DNA of 64,000 bases, from positions 385,001 through 449,000 of the forward strand of contig NZ_AHMN02000011.1 in assembly GCF_000243695.2 (NCBI RefSeq), in the 5' to 3' direction. Made by a program: the position numbers and the translations under genes. Source of the DNA: Leptospira kirschneri serovar Cynopteri str. 3522 CT. GTDB lineage: Bacteria; Spirochaetota; Leptospiria; Leptospirales; Leptospiraceae. The notes beneath the pieces were generated by a model. It ran no database searches. It saw nothing but the letters and a program-made list of their open reading frames with translations, and was not told the DNA's origin. Shown here piece by piece: positions 20,899-43,117 of this stretch. Position 1 is the stretch's first letter. Each line of letters opens with the position of its first letter.

Positions 20899-21274
20899 GT
20901 GGGAAATCCCATTAAACTTCGATTTTACGGATCGGTTCTGAAAATGTGGGAACTCCCGCTAAACTTCGATTTTGCGGATCAATTCTGAAGATGTGGGAAC
21001 TCCCATTAAACTTCGATTTTACGGATCAATTCTGAAAATGTGGGAACTCCCGCTAAACTTCGATTTTGCGGATCAATTCTGAAGATGTGGGAACTCCCAT
21101 TAAACTTCGATTTTACGGATCAATTCTGAAAATGTGGGAACTCCCATTAAACTTCGATTTTACGGATCAATTCTGAAAATGTGGGAACTCCCGCTAAACT
21201 TCGATTTTGCGGATCAATTCTGAAGATGTGGGAACTCCCATTAAACTTCGATTTTACGGATCGGTTCTGAAAAT
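20899..21274 (+). repeat. 47-bp tandem repeat, 8 copies (VNTR)
   Basis: Eight near-identical 47-bp units start at 20899, 20946, 20993, 21040, 21087, 21134, 21181 and 21228. Each opens with GTGGGAACTCCC and continues AAACTTCGATTTT..GGATC. Two alternating variants (CCCATT/ACGG and CCCGCT/GCGG) suggest higher-order duplication. The array ends 22 bp beyond the mtnC stop. Arrays of this kind are used for strain typing in Leptospira. Confidence 0.92.
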
Positions 21275-21296
21275 AAAGAAAAAATCGATTCTGTTA

Positions 21297-21997
21297 TTAA
21301 GGATTCAAACCCTCAAAAGAAGAAATTCTAAAATGAGGATGTTGCGGTTGAGGATAATTACCGGGACGTTCTAAAATTGTAGGGTAAAGTTTTGCTTCTT
21401 TGGCGGCGTCGGCTTCTTCTTTAATATCCGTGAAAAATAAAATTTTTTCCGGTGCAACTCCTAGTAGTTCCGAAATTTTAGAATAACTGGAGGATTCTCT
21501 TTTTCCTCCGACTCCGGTATCAAAGTAGGCGTAAAAAAAATCAGTTAAGTTGCCAAAATTTGAATATTCGAAAATTAACTTTTGCGCTTGAATACTACCA
21601 GAAGAATAAACCGCCGATTTCTTTTTAGAAGCTTGGATTCTTTTTAAAAAAGGAGGAACGTCCGAAAACATCAAACTTTTTAGTTTTCCATTTTCATAAC
21701 CTGATTTCCAAATTCTACCTTGAATCTCTTTCAGAGTGCCGCTTTTGCGATCCAACGAAACGAGATGTTTACAATATTCACTCAGATCGAGAGCGGAATC
21801 CGAAAGTTTTCCGGAATAGGTGGAATCGTTTTTACCTTCTAAGATCAATTTTTCAATCCATTCTTTTTCAAGTGAATTCGATTGAAAAAAAGAATCAAAC
21901 TTTTCCACGGAGTAAGGAAAAAGAATCTTATGAACGAATTCGATCGGAGTTGTTGTTCCTTCAATATCAAATAGATAGAATTCGAAAGTTTTTATGT

Positions 21998-22001
<4 letters not shown>
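21297..22001 (-). CDS. mtnC: Acireductone synthase (enolase-phosphatase E-1)
   Basis: A 234-residue HAD-superfamily enzyme of methionine salvage. It enolises and dephosphorylates 2,3-diketomethylthiopentyl-1-phosphate. Motif I is FDIEGTTTPI (nucleophile Asp12, Glu14). YSSGS (motif II) and KILFFTDIKEEADAA (motif IV) are present, and the C-terminal ERPGN is typical of MtnC. Length fits the family. It starts at TTG, overlapping the MFS stop as TTGA, with AAGGGG about 9 bases upstream; no other start fits the domain. The 47-bp array follows its stop. Confidence 0.92.
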
Positions 22002-23389
<1,388 letters not shown>

Positions 23390-23641
23390 ATTCACTCCGG
23401 TAATTTTAGGTTTTGATTTCTTTCGTTTTTAGGAAAGGAATTCAAACCGTGAGTAAAACTCAAGGAAACTTTAAATTCGTTTTTGGACTTCAATATACAA
23501 CGAGACATAGAAGATTATTGATTGGTTTTGAAAGAAAACTAGTATAGAATGAAAAAAATCCCTTTTTAAACGGTTTTATAATATTTAGTTGACCAGTATT
23601 ATTTTCATGATTCTTTTCTTCCAAATAAATCGGTTTTAACA

Positions 23642-24580
<939 letters not shown>

Positions 24581-24946
24581 CTTTCTTTTTCATAATTGGA
24601 AGAAATGTTTAATAGTAAATTTTCGGTTTTTGAGTATTGTAAATTTTTATCATAAAACCCTGGTTTAATGCCAAAGATTGGGCATTTTGTTATTATCAAT
24701 TCTGGGTAATTTTTTAAATCAAATAGTAACGATCTTGTTTTTTGTAGTTCCGACTTCTTTATGAGAGTGTAATGAATTTTCTCAACATAAATATAAATGA
24801 GACGTAATTTTGTGGGAACTACTGCAGTTTATTAAAAGTTTCTAAAGGATTGATCATTTATGTTTTTTGATGTTTACAACAAATTCTAAAATGTAGGAAC
24901 TCATACTTTTAGAAAATTTTTTCTCGCACTGAACTCACGTTAAAAT

Positions 24947-25145
24947 GGGATTTAAATTTTGATGATGTTCGTAAAACAGTGTTTTTGCGCAAAAATCGGA
25001 TAGGACGATGATTCTTTTTGTATTTTATAGTAGTTCCCACAATTTCAAAGTTTAACTGTAAAATCTAGATTTGTGAGAGTTCCCACATCCATTTTACAGA
25101 CAAAAAACTGGACCTATGATTTTCTTACGTTCCTGCTCACGTTAA
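24947..25145 (+). repeat. TIR-family right-end segments
   Basis: Two right ends occur in tandem, CTGAACTCACGTTAA ending at 24943 and CTGCTCACGTTAA ending at 25145, with paired GTTCCCAC motifs between. The left end of the second is not obvious. The same arrangement is seen at 13325 and 13474. Confidence 0.5.
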
Positions 25146-25743
25146 TTAAAAACACAAAAAACTGAAACCTAATGTCTTCTCGATATAGAAATTCACGCAA
25201 AAGTTCAAAATTACCACCGTTTTTAACATTTCACTAAGGATATAACAGGTCTGGATTTTACAGATTGATTTTAAAAAGATAAGAAGTTGTAGTCCATTAA
25301 AGATTATGGTAGGTTTCTTTTACTGCTTAGGCATATCTATATAAAAAAAATGTAATGTTCTGTTTCTGAAAACGATGTTTCTGCGATAAAAATTAACGAA
25401 AATTGAAATCAGTAAACGCAGAGAAAATATAAAAAAAGCAAGATTTACAACATCTGTGACCCCAAGGCCGAGTGTGTCTCAAGGGGTAAATTTCATAATA
25501 GAAATGAATTCAATCGTCCGTTCAAATTTTCTTTAAAAAATAGATTAAAATTAATATATATAATTCAAATCTAAGTTCAAAATAATTAAATTATAGGTTC
25601 AGTTTATTTGAATATTCTAAATAATTAAATATATTATTTTTATTTAGAGGCAAGAAACTCGAAAGTAAAAAGATTTTTGATGATTTGTATCCGTTTTTTG
25701 TATTGATGATTCCTATGAAATTTGAGTGCTGAAAATTAAGGGT

Positions 25744-25870
25744 GTATCTGCGAAGATGTATAAGTTCTCACAAATTGAATCTAATCTGGAATTGATGGTT
25801 CTTTTGAGTGGGATTCCATATTTTAGCTTTTAGAAAAAGTTTATAGTATGTTCGAGTAGTACGACAAAAC
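25744..25870 (-). repeat. Family II repeat, reversed
   Basis: Its reverse complement runs from CGTACTACTCGAACATAC through TTTCTAAAAGCTAAAATATG. Equivalent to 9590-9720 and 28575-28700. Confidence 0.55.
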
Positions 25871-25977
25871 ACTCATGTCATCTAAATGAACAGCGGAAAT
25901 TTTAGAATTCAAACGAATTTATTGAAATCAAATTTAAGAAAGAGTCTTTATTCAATTTAAAAAATGGGATTTGAAAA

Positions 25978-27885
25978 ATGCGAAATTGGAAAGTGTTAAT
26001 CCTAATTTTGTTAGTATCGATTGTAGTTGGTTTTGAATACGGTATCAACTATACACTTGTACATGCGTCTTCTTCCTCAAAGACCGTTGACTCGATCATT
26101 CAAAAACCTACCGATCCACCAAAAGATAAACCAATCAAAGTCAATGTAAGTGGCGGAGGAACATTTTGTTATGGTCCTACTTTTAGCGGTGGTGAAAGTT
26201 ACATCATAATTGAACAGTGTCAGCAAATGCACGTTATGAATGCAAGATACGACGTGTTCCAAAGAATTTCGTATAACGTCAATAATACGTGGTTATGTAT
26301 CACTGCACCGGAAAAAGTCATTCATGCAGAAAAAACCTGGGACTATGTACATCTCAGACCTTGTACCATCAACGATCCTCTGCAAAGATGGATCGTAAAA
26401 GACAACTCATTTTGGACTGCGGATGAGCGTTATCGATTGAAAGATACAAATTGGTACGGCTATATATCAAGAAATTCTAAAGATAGATACAACCATACAT
26501 TAGATTCTTCCATGAAAGATTGGATTCAAACAATAGCCACTCCTGGAAACATCAGCATTCAAACTTCTATCGCTTGGGATTTGCAAACTACCGAGGGAAA
26601 TGAACGTTATTTTATTCGCAGGGGAGGTTCGGATAAAAATACAACTCCTCTCTACTACAATCCAGAAAGTGGACATCTCGCTCAGTATGACCCGGTGAGT
26701 AGTTCTCTCTATTGTATGTATTCTAACGTGGGTGAGTCAAATTGGAATTGGGTGACTTGGGCATCGTGTAGTGACGCAGCGATCAGTAAAGAGAATCCAG
26801 CTTTTTGGAACGTCTCTTTTCAAACCGAAGAAGGAGGAATCATCACAGATTATAAAGGTAATTTACTGAGAGTAACCAGATATGGAAGCAATTGGGGAGT
26901 TGCCTATGCAGCTAAACCTGATTTTGTCAAAAAGGATACTAAGAATAGCCCCACTTCTTTGTTTGTAGTTGATAAAAGTTTACTGGATTGGACACGTTAT
27001 ACGTCATCTAATCTTGGAAAGACAGATCAGTATTGTCCAGCTGGTAATCACAAAAGTATTCTACATAAAAGAGTCAAAAGAACCTTACCACCCGATTTTC
27101 AATTAACTGAGGCTTGGATTCAAAGACTTTACGCGATAGCTATTTCGGCTTCGCCTACGGCTCAGAGAAGTGGAATATGTGGAGTTTGTTTGCTCCAGGC
27201 TTTCCAGATGATGGCAGAACTACAGGAGTATCATTCTCAAGGACCTCTTTCCGCAGGAGGTTATTTTTTCGATACGGCTCCTAATACCGATCCCTTTATA
27301 TCGTTTAGACAACGTTATGCGTATTTAAATCTAATAATAGAAAATTTACCTATCATGTTTAATGTTGACTTAATCGGACTCAGGCTATTGGTATTGGCAA
27401 CTGCTACGTATATGTTGCCTCAGTATGAATGGATTGTCTCTCCTGAAATGAACACTAGACCTGAGATGATAACTCACATAAATACACTTATCAATTCTCC
27501 CCCTGGAAGTTTTTGGTTGGCGATAATGGAGCGACAACGTCCTGATGGAACTATAGTGGGACATGCAGTTCCAATACTTAGGACCTCTCAAGGATTGGTA
27601 GTAATGTCAACAAACTGGCGTTCGGCGTTACTGGACCAATATAGACAATCTTTAGCACCCACAATGGATCCAAATCAGGTAATTGCAAACCTGGAAAGAC
27701 CGGATCGAACTCTGCTTTTGCTTACAACTATGCAGTTAGGACAGGTTTATCACAACCCATTGGACGTTATGATCTCTAATCGAAATTGTACAGGAGAAGG
27801 AGAAGACAGAAGAGGCGCGGGGGAATATCCAACCAGCGCATCTGTAAATCAATGCTTGAGTGAAAGCGGCAGGTGTATGTTGTAA
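25978..27885 (+). CDS. PF07598 (DUF1561) virulence-modifying family protein
   Basis: A 635-residue exported protein. After an N-terminal hydrophobic signal (about 5-30) come two ricin-B-like lectin regions (about 45-165 and 200-325) with CITAPEK, PLQRWIV and LYCMYSN segments. A C-terminal domain (about 350-635) contains [24 protein letters not shown] and [19 protein letters not shown]. This matches the virulence-modifying family expanded in pathogenic Leptospira. Published work on relatives describes carbohydrate binding and a toxic C-terminal domain; I infer the same here. An ATG preceded by GGGATTTG is the start. It lies alone between two 1.4-1.8 kb repeat-rich gaps. Confidence 0.88.
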   Translation: MRNWKVLILILLVSIVVGFEYGINYTLVHASSSSKTVDSIIQKPTDPPKDKPIKVNVSGGGTFCYGPTFSGGESYIIIEQCQQMHVMNARYDVFQRISYNVNNTWLCITAPEKVIHAEKTWDYVHLRPCTINDPLQRWIVKDNSFWTADERYRLKDTNWYGYISRNSKDRYNHTLDSSMKDWIQTIATPGNISIQTSIAWDLQTTEGNERYFIRRGGSDKNTTPLYYNPESGHLAQYDPVSSSLYCMYSNVGESNWNWVTWASCSDAAISKENPAFWNVSFQTEEGGIITDYKGNLLRVTRYGSNWGVAYAAKPDFVKKDTKNSPTSLFVVDKSLLDWTRYTSSNLGKTDQYCPAGNHKSILHKRVKRTLPPDFQLTEAWIQRLYAIAISASPTAQRSGICGVCLLQAFQMMAELQEYHSQGPLSAGGYFFDTAPNTDPFISFRQRYAYLNLIIENLPIMFNVDLIGLRLLVLATATYMLPQYEWIVSPEMNTRPEMITHINTLINSPPGSFWLAIMERQRPDGTIVGHAVPILRTSQGLVVMSTNWRSALLDQYRQSLAPTMDPNQVIANLERPDRTLLLLTTMQLGQVYHNPLDVMISNRNCTGEGEDRRGAGEYPTSASVNQCLSESGRCML

Positions 27886-28019
27886 TAAGTAGTTCTGTCG
27901 ACGTTATGGTTAGAAAATCCGTTGGCGTGAAAACATTGTAAGCACAAAACTAACATCAACGATACAAAACTACTGAATCAATTTAGAACCTATCAACAGA
28001 ATTTAGAAAAAGAACCGCA

Positions 28020-28165
28020 CAAAAAAATCTAATTCCGGGCGTTGCCGCTAGCGCGGCCCGGGCTCTCTGCTTCGGTCAAGTTATTTCAAAATTACTGAAG
28101 TATATTATGTTATTATAAAATAAAAATAACTTGACCACGCGTCGATCCCTAACGCGAAAGAACTC
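28020..28165 (+). repeat. Type-1 structured element, covariant copy
   Basis: The terminal repeats are lost, but the interior is intact with different stem sequences. Stem 1: CCGGGC (28035-28040) pairs with GCCCGG (28056-28061). Stem 2: GGTCAAGTTATTT (28074-28086) pairs perfectly with AAATAACTTGACC (28124-28136). Other copies have GGTCAATAAATTG here, so both arms changed together. CGTCGATCCCTAACGCG closes the element. Confidence 0.75.
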
Positions 28166-28247
28166 TACTATAAACTCAGAGAAACTAAACGAATTGTTTG
28201 AATCATTTTTTCTAAATCAAAAATCAATTTATCTAAAAACTTAAAAA

Positions 28248-28515
28248 ATGTGAGCAGAAACGTAAGAAGAAACTTTCTAAACGTATAAGTTTTTACAATT
28301 TAAGAATTTGTTCGTAAAATCTAGATTTGCAGTAGTTCCCACATCCATTTTACAGACAAACCTAAGTTTTGTAGTAGTTCTCACACTTGAATACTATAAA
28401 TTCAATTATTATAAACTTCTATTTTATAAATTGTGGTAGTTCCCACATTTAAAGAATCGAATTGTAAAGTTCAGATTCCAACTTTTTTCAGAATCATGAG
28501 TCTATTCACATTAAA
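28248..28515 (+). repeat. TIR element, type 2
   Basis: The left end is ATGTGAGCAGAAACGTAAG and the right end near TCTATTCACATTAAA. It contains four motif-like segments (28285, 28332, 28372, 28435) of the GTAGTTCCCAC type. Confidence 0.55.
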
Positions 28516-28574
28516 ATTCATTTTATAGAAATTCCTATACAGATGCATGAAAATAGTACCAAAAATTAAGGGTA

Positions 28575-28700
28575 ATTTTTTAAAAGATATAGAAGACCTC
28601 TCGAAATTGAACCAAACCTAGAATGAAAGGATCTCACATTCTAAGTTTTGAAACAAGCGTAGCATAGTATTCTTTTCATGCGTTCGAGTCGTAATTTCCA
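28575..28700 (-). repeat. Family II repeat, reversed and uninterrupted
   Basis: Its reverse complement includes TACGCTTGTTTCAAAACTTA, aligned with the two sides of the insertion at 2878-3057. Confidence 0.6.
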
Positions 28701-28914
28701 AATTTTTATAAAAGTATTATTCAAACTTAAGCTTATGAATAATACTTTTAGAAGACAAAAAATAGGCCACGGTTTTAGCAAGGAAGTTTAGAAAATCATA
28801 CATTTCTTAAGTTAAGGATGAAATTGAAAATATAAGGTACTAAAAAATATCTTAGAATAATCAGAATTTACATCTTAAGCAAAGATAAAGTATTTTTGAT
28901 ATAGATCTAAACCT

Positions 28915-29127
28915 TCAGCCTCTGTTATCACAACTAATAAGGATTCCGCTTTTGGGAAGTTTTAGAAAGTCTATAACTTCACATTTGTAATCTTCATAGA
29001 AAAATCCAAAAATCACCGGAGGCCTATTCTTAAACATTTTTCCAGTCCATTGTCTTCGCCATCTTACAGAATCAAGGTCGACAAAAGTAGATCCTGTATG
29101 CAAGGAATAGAAAGTTTCAAAAACCAA
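28915..29127 (-). CDS. Doubtful 70-codon frame, possible gene fragment
   Basis: A TTG-initiated frame without a ribosome-binding site. The translation (for example FVDLDSVRWRRQWTGKMF and PPVIFGFFYEDYKCEVIDFL) looks more protein-like than the surrounding noise and could be a remnant of a longer gene. I do not recognise a family. Confidence 0.25.
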   Translation of the reverse strand: MVFETFYSLHTGSTFVDLDSVRWRRQWTGKMFKNRPPVIFGFFYEDYKCEVIDFLKLPKSGILISCDNRG

Positions 29128-29427
29128 ATCTTTTGTTTTTGATCATAAACTTTTTGACCTCAAGATTATGTATGATATAAGATTCGATTAGAAGACACGT
29201 CAGAGTAGAGTTGAATTCATAAATCATTCTTTCAATTGAAAAAATGAGAATACTCGTAGTTTGATTCAAAAGACAAACCAATTTCGTTTTGGACGGACAC
29301 TCATTTCTATTTCAACTCGTTTTTCTAAAAGAAGTTTTCATGGATTGCTTTTTTGGTAGTTAAAAAGGACAAAATTAAAAGAGAATATTTTGTAAAATAG
29401 AAATTCAGTATATTTTAATACTCTAAA

Positions 29428-29595
29428 ATAACGTGAACTCGGTACAAGGAATCTGTTCCCTAAAATTTTGTTTTACCGCGAAAAAATAGATGTGGGAACT
29501 CTTACAAAACCTTGAAATTACCGTAAACATTAATCTGTGGGAACTACCACCTTTAGAAAATTCTTTCTCATTTCTAACGCCAAACTTCACGTTAA
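29428..29595 (+). repeat. TIR element with motif pair
   Basis: The left end is TAACGTGAACTCGG and the right end ACGCCAAACTTCACGTTAA. The interior has two GTGGGAACT motifs (29491 and 29536), about 45 bp apart. Confidence 0.7.
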
Positions 29596-29719
29596 AATAC
29601 AAATCTTCAAACATTGTTTTGAAGAAAAACCTAGACTTGAGAGTTCAGGGCGTACGAGAAAATTCTAAAATTTCATTATAAAATACGATTCTTGCAGTTC
29701 TGCTTTAAAAATGATTTAC

Positions 29720-30331
29720 TCAAAGGTTCTCGATAGATAAAGTTTTTAGTTCTTCTTTGTGAGAAATGATCACATCTAAATTTAAACCGCTTTTGTTGAC
29801 GGATCTTCTGAAAATTTTTTCCAAAAAACTATCGGAGGTTTTGATTTTACAATCAGGAGGAAGAGAATCGATCACATCGTCATTCAAACGGAATCTTTCA
29901 AATTCAATTTTATCCGGATAAATGGATCTTTCCGAAATCTTCCAAAAAGTATCCAGACAATTTAACCCTTCTTTATTACTTAATAAAATTCTAAACTTCC
30001 AAGTAGGATCCGGAAAACGAGTCTCGCCGGAATTATATTCATTTTTCATAAAAAGAAAAAAGGTAGGAAAACCATCCTTACCTTCTCGACTGGATTTAAC
30101 ATAGAATGTGATCGAGCCCAAACTTACCTTAGAGGAAGAGGATTGAACCGTAAACGCACCCGGCAAGGTAGTTCTTGCGACCATGCCGATAACTAAAATG
30201 ACTAAAACCAAATTTAAAACAAAGATCAAACGAATCCTTGAAAATTTGCCGCCACTGGACGACCGTTTTCTATTTTCTTCCAGAAATTTTTTAAATTCTT
30301 CCGGAGAACGAGAATGATAACCACCTCCCAT
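29720..30331 (-). CDS. Single-pass membrane protein, function unknown
   Basis: A 203-residue protein with a short basic cytoplasmic N-terminus, one transmembrane helix (about 33-53, [18 protein letters not shown]) and an extracytoplasmic beta-rich domain (about 60-203). It starts one base after the nnr stop (TAATATG), so it is the last gene of the lipoprotein-nnr-membrane protein operon. I recognise no family. Confidence 0.75.
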   Translation of the reverse strand: MGGGYHSRSPEEFKKFLEENRKRSSSGGKFSRIRLIFVLNLVLVILVIGMVARTTLPGAFTVQSSSSKVSLGSITFYVKSSREGKDGFPTFFLFMKNEYNSGETRFPDPTWKFRILLSNKEGLNCLDTFWKISERSIYPDKIEFERFRLNDDVIDSLPPDCKIKTSDSFLEKIFRRSVNKSGLNLDVIISHKEELKTLSIENL

Positions 30332-30332
30332 A

Positions 30333-33136
<2,804 letters not shown>

Positions 33137-33311
33137 GAGTTTGATTCAGTCTAACGATACCATTCTCACAGATGGATTGGAAAACAAGCAATAATCCTAC
33201 TGAATCGTTTGTGCGGGTTTTTTTACTTTACACTATAGCTAAATCTGAATAGTTTGATTAGGTTATCAGGAAAAATTCATTCATTTTTGAGTTTTCTCTC
33301 TAAGGCTGGGT

Positions 33312-35187
<1,876 letters not shown>

Positions 35188-35249
35188 AAAAACCGGAACG
35201 GTGGATTCAGATCTGGAGTTTGTAGAACTTTGGAAAGCCAGGGAATCAT

Positions 35250-37834
<2,585 letters not shown>

Positions 37835-37846
37835 GAAAATCGGACT

Positions 37847-39086
<1,240 letters not shown>

Positions 39087-39102
39087 CTTTAAAGTGGCGC
39101 TA

Positions 39103-39131
39103 TTGACTGGAAAATGGTAAAAAGGTATATT
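39103..39131 (+). promoter_or_regulatory. Candidate sigma-70 promoter for rpsO-pnp, possibly leaderless
   Basis: TTGACT (39103-39108), a 17-bp spacer and TATATT (39126-39131) form a near-consensus promoter between truB and rpsO. Transcription starting 7 bases downstream would begin at the rpsO ATG itself (39138). Confidence 0.6.
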
Positions 39132-39137
39132 CACTCT

Positions 39138-39404
<267 letters not shown>

Positions 39405-39415
39405 GGGAGTCGTTC

Positions 39416-41503
<2,088 letters not shown>

Positions 41504-41530
41504 GTATAAGAATTTTTTAATATTCCATTG

Positions 41531-42814
41531 GTGCAGGAACCTTCACAGATAGTTCATAAAAAAGTTCTACCTGGCGGAATAACTGTTCTTTTTCAAAAAG
41601 CCCCTCATACCGTTAGCGCGTCTGCCGGGGTTTTTGTTCGAGTTGGTTCCAGACACGAATCCTCTAAAAACGCGGGTTATTGTCACTTTTTAGAGCATAT
41701 GCTCTTTAAAGACACCGCTAAACGTTCTGCAAAACAACAAGCAGAAGATATAGAAAGAGTAGGTGGTTTTACAAATGCAGCCACCTCGAGAGAATATACT
41801 TACTTTCACGTTACCGTCGCAGGAAAACATATCGGTATCGGCTTGGAATTGTTAGCCGAAATGATCTATGAACCTTTGCTTAAGCAATCTGATATAGACA
41901 ATGAAGCGGGTGTTATTTTGGAGGAACTTCAAGGTTATGAGGATTCTCCTGAAGATTATATCCACGATTTTTACTATCAGAATTTTTTTCCTAAAAATTC
42001 TTTAGGGCGCGATATTATAGGTACGAGAGAATCTGTTTCCGGTGTTACTCATAAAAGTATATTAGAATTTTATGATACATATTATCATACGGAGAATATG
42101 TTTCTTTCTATTTCTGGAAACTTTGAACCAGACGTAATTTTTACGATTGCCGCCAAATATTTCAATAGAACCAGAGTTAAAAAAAGGGAAGGAAATTCAT
42201 TTTCCTTACCTAAGAAAAAATGGGGTTATTTCCCGAAAAAGAAAAAGCTGGAACAGGTTTATTTTATTTTAGGTGGAGAAGGATTTGCTAGAGAATTTCA
42301 TAACGCTTCTTCTGCGAGTTTATTTACTCATATCCTGGGCGGAGGAACTTCTTCCAGACTCTTTCAGAAAGTGAGAGAAGAAAAAGGGCTTTGTTATCAT
42401 ATTACTGCTTATCCTTCTTCTTATGCTGATGTTGGAATCAATAGTATCGTTTGTTCCACTTCTAAGGAAAAATTCATTACCTGTTTAGAAACAATTTCGG
42501 ACGAAATCAAATCGGTTTTGGATCACGGAATTTCGGAGAAAGAACTTTTAGACGCTCAGACTAATCATGAAGGCACTCTTTCGATTAGTTATGAACAAAC
42601 CGAATCTCGTATGAATACAATCGCCTTAATGGAGTTATACTATGGTCGCAATTATTCTTATGAGGAAAGGGTGAAGGAAATTTATTCTATTACTTTAGAA
42701 GATTTGAATATGTTTGCCAGGTCCGTTTTTGGAATTCCTAAACTACATCTTTCAGCGCTCGGAAATTTGGGTCTAAAAGAAGAAAAAGCAGTTCAAAGAA
42801 TTTTTTCTTTGTGA
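41531..42814 (+). CDS. M16-family zinc peptidase (insulinase/processing-peptidase-like)
   Basis: A 427-residue inverted-zincin peptidase. The motif HFLEH lies at residues 52-56, and the third ligand lies in the downstream EAGVILEELQGYEDSPEDY segment. The C-terminal half has the R/Y pair region (GGGTSSRLFQKVREEKGLCYHI) used for substrate binding. The length fits one M16B subunit such as bacterial YmxG/PqqL-like proteins. The start is uncertain (GTG 41531 or TTG 41528, no good Shine-Dalgarno). It lies 27 bp after pnp and is likely cotranscribed. Confidence 0.9.
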   Translation: MQEPSQIVHKKVLPGGITVLFQKAPHTVSASAGVFVRVGSRHESSKNAGYCHFLEHMLFKDTAKRSAKQQAEDIERVGGFTNAATSREYTYFHVTVAGKHIGIGLELLAEMIYEPLLKQSDIDNEAGVILEELQGYEDSPEDYIHDFYYQNFFPKNSLGRDIIGTRESVSGVTHKSILEFYDTYYHTENMFLSISGNFEPDVIFTIAAKYFNRTRVKKREGNSFSLPKKKWGYFPKKKKLEQVYFILGGEGFAREFHNASSASLFTHILGGGTSSRLFQKVREEKGLCYHITAYPSSYADVGINSIVCSTSKEKFITCLETISDEIKSVLDHGISEKELLDAQTNHEGTLSISYEQTESRMNTIALMELYYGRNYSYEERVKEIYSITLEDLNMFARSVFGIPKLHLSALGNLGLKEEKAVQRIFSL

Positions 42815-43117
42815 GATTTGGTTTTCGGGGGTGGTATGCGACATTTGTTGAGTTTCTGGAATTTATATGAGATTCATATATAAGATCGTTAGTCGCTATA
42901 GCTTAAAAATATTTTAATTCCAAAAAGAAAACTGCTGAAATATTAGAATTGTTGAAAAATTCCATAGTGGAATTCGCAAAATTGTTTCGATAGCTCGTTT
43001 CAATGTAACGAAGATAGATGTAGAATTCATTTTTTAACAACCCTATTCTAAAAAAATTGAATTGATGAAAGGTGCGACTCATATCAGTATCAGCGAAATT
43101 GAGTTAAAAAACATTCT
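42815..43117. other. Spacer with one TIR-like repeat
   Basis: It contains TTGTTGAAAAATTCCATAG (about 42952) and TTTTTTAACAACCCTATT (about 43030-43048), the two inverted ends of a third short repeat family also seen at 14195-14310. Confidence 0.5.
42950..43048 (+). repeat. Family III repeat (GTTGAAAAATTCC ends)
   Basis: Inverted ends are TTGAAAAATTCC and TTTTTAACAACCCTA around about 70 bp. Other copies or ends occur near 950-990, 3300-3340, 3480-3500, 14195-14310, 14735-14762 and 53040-53140. Confidence 0.55.

Larger units (their letters stand above)
20520..21296. other. Spacer with a structured GC-rich island and tandem repeat
   Basis: It contains the hairpin-rich island 20625-20750 and the eight-copy 47-bp tandem array 20899-21274, and no credible gene. 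Short frames across the island are artefacts of its higher GC content. Confidence 0.7.
24581..25977. other. 1.4-kb AT-rich, repeat-rich spacer before the PF07598 gene
   Basis: It contains a family II right-end module (24637-24712), GTGGGAACTAC motifs (24812, 24892, 25030, 25072), TIR right ends at 24943 and 25145, and a hairpin ACCCC..GGGGT near 25459-25487. A very AT-rich stretch follows (about 25540-25650), then a reversed family II copy (25744-25870). No gene. Confidence 0.6.
27886..29719. other. 1.8-kb repeat-rich spacer after the PF07598 gene
   Basis: It holds a structured type-1 variant (28020-28165), a type-2 element (28248-28515), a reversed family II copy (28575-28700), a doubtful 70-codon frame (28915-29127) and a TIR element (29428-29595). 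The remainder is AT-rich without assignment. Confidence 0.6.

Noticed and set aside
20899..21274. CRISPR array
   Set aside because: The whole 47-bp unit repeats with no unique spacers, and there are no cas genes.
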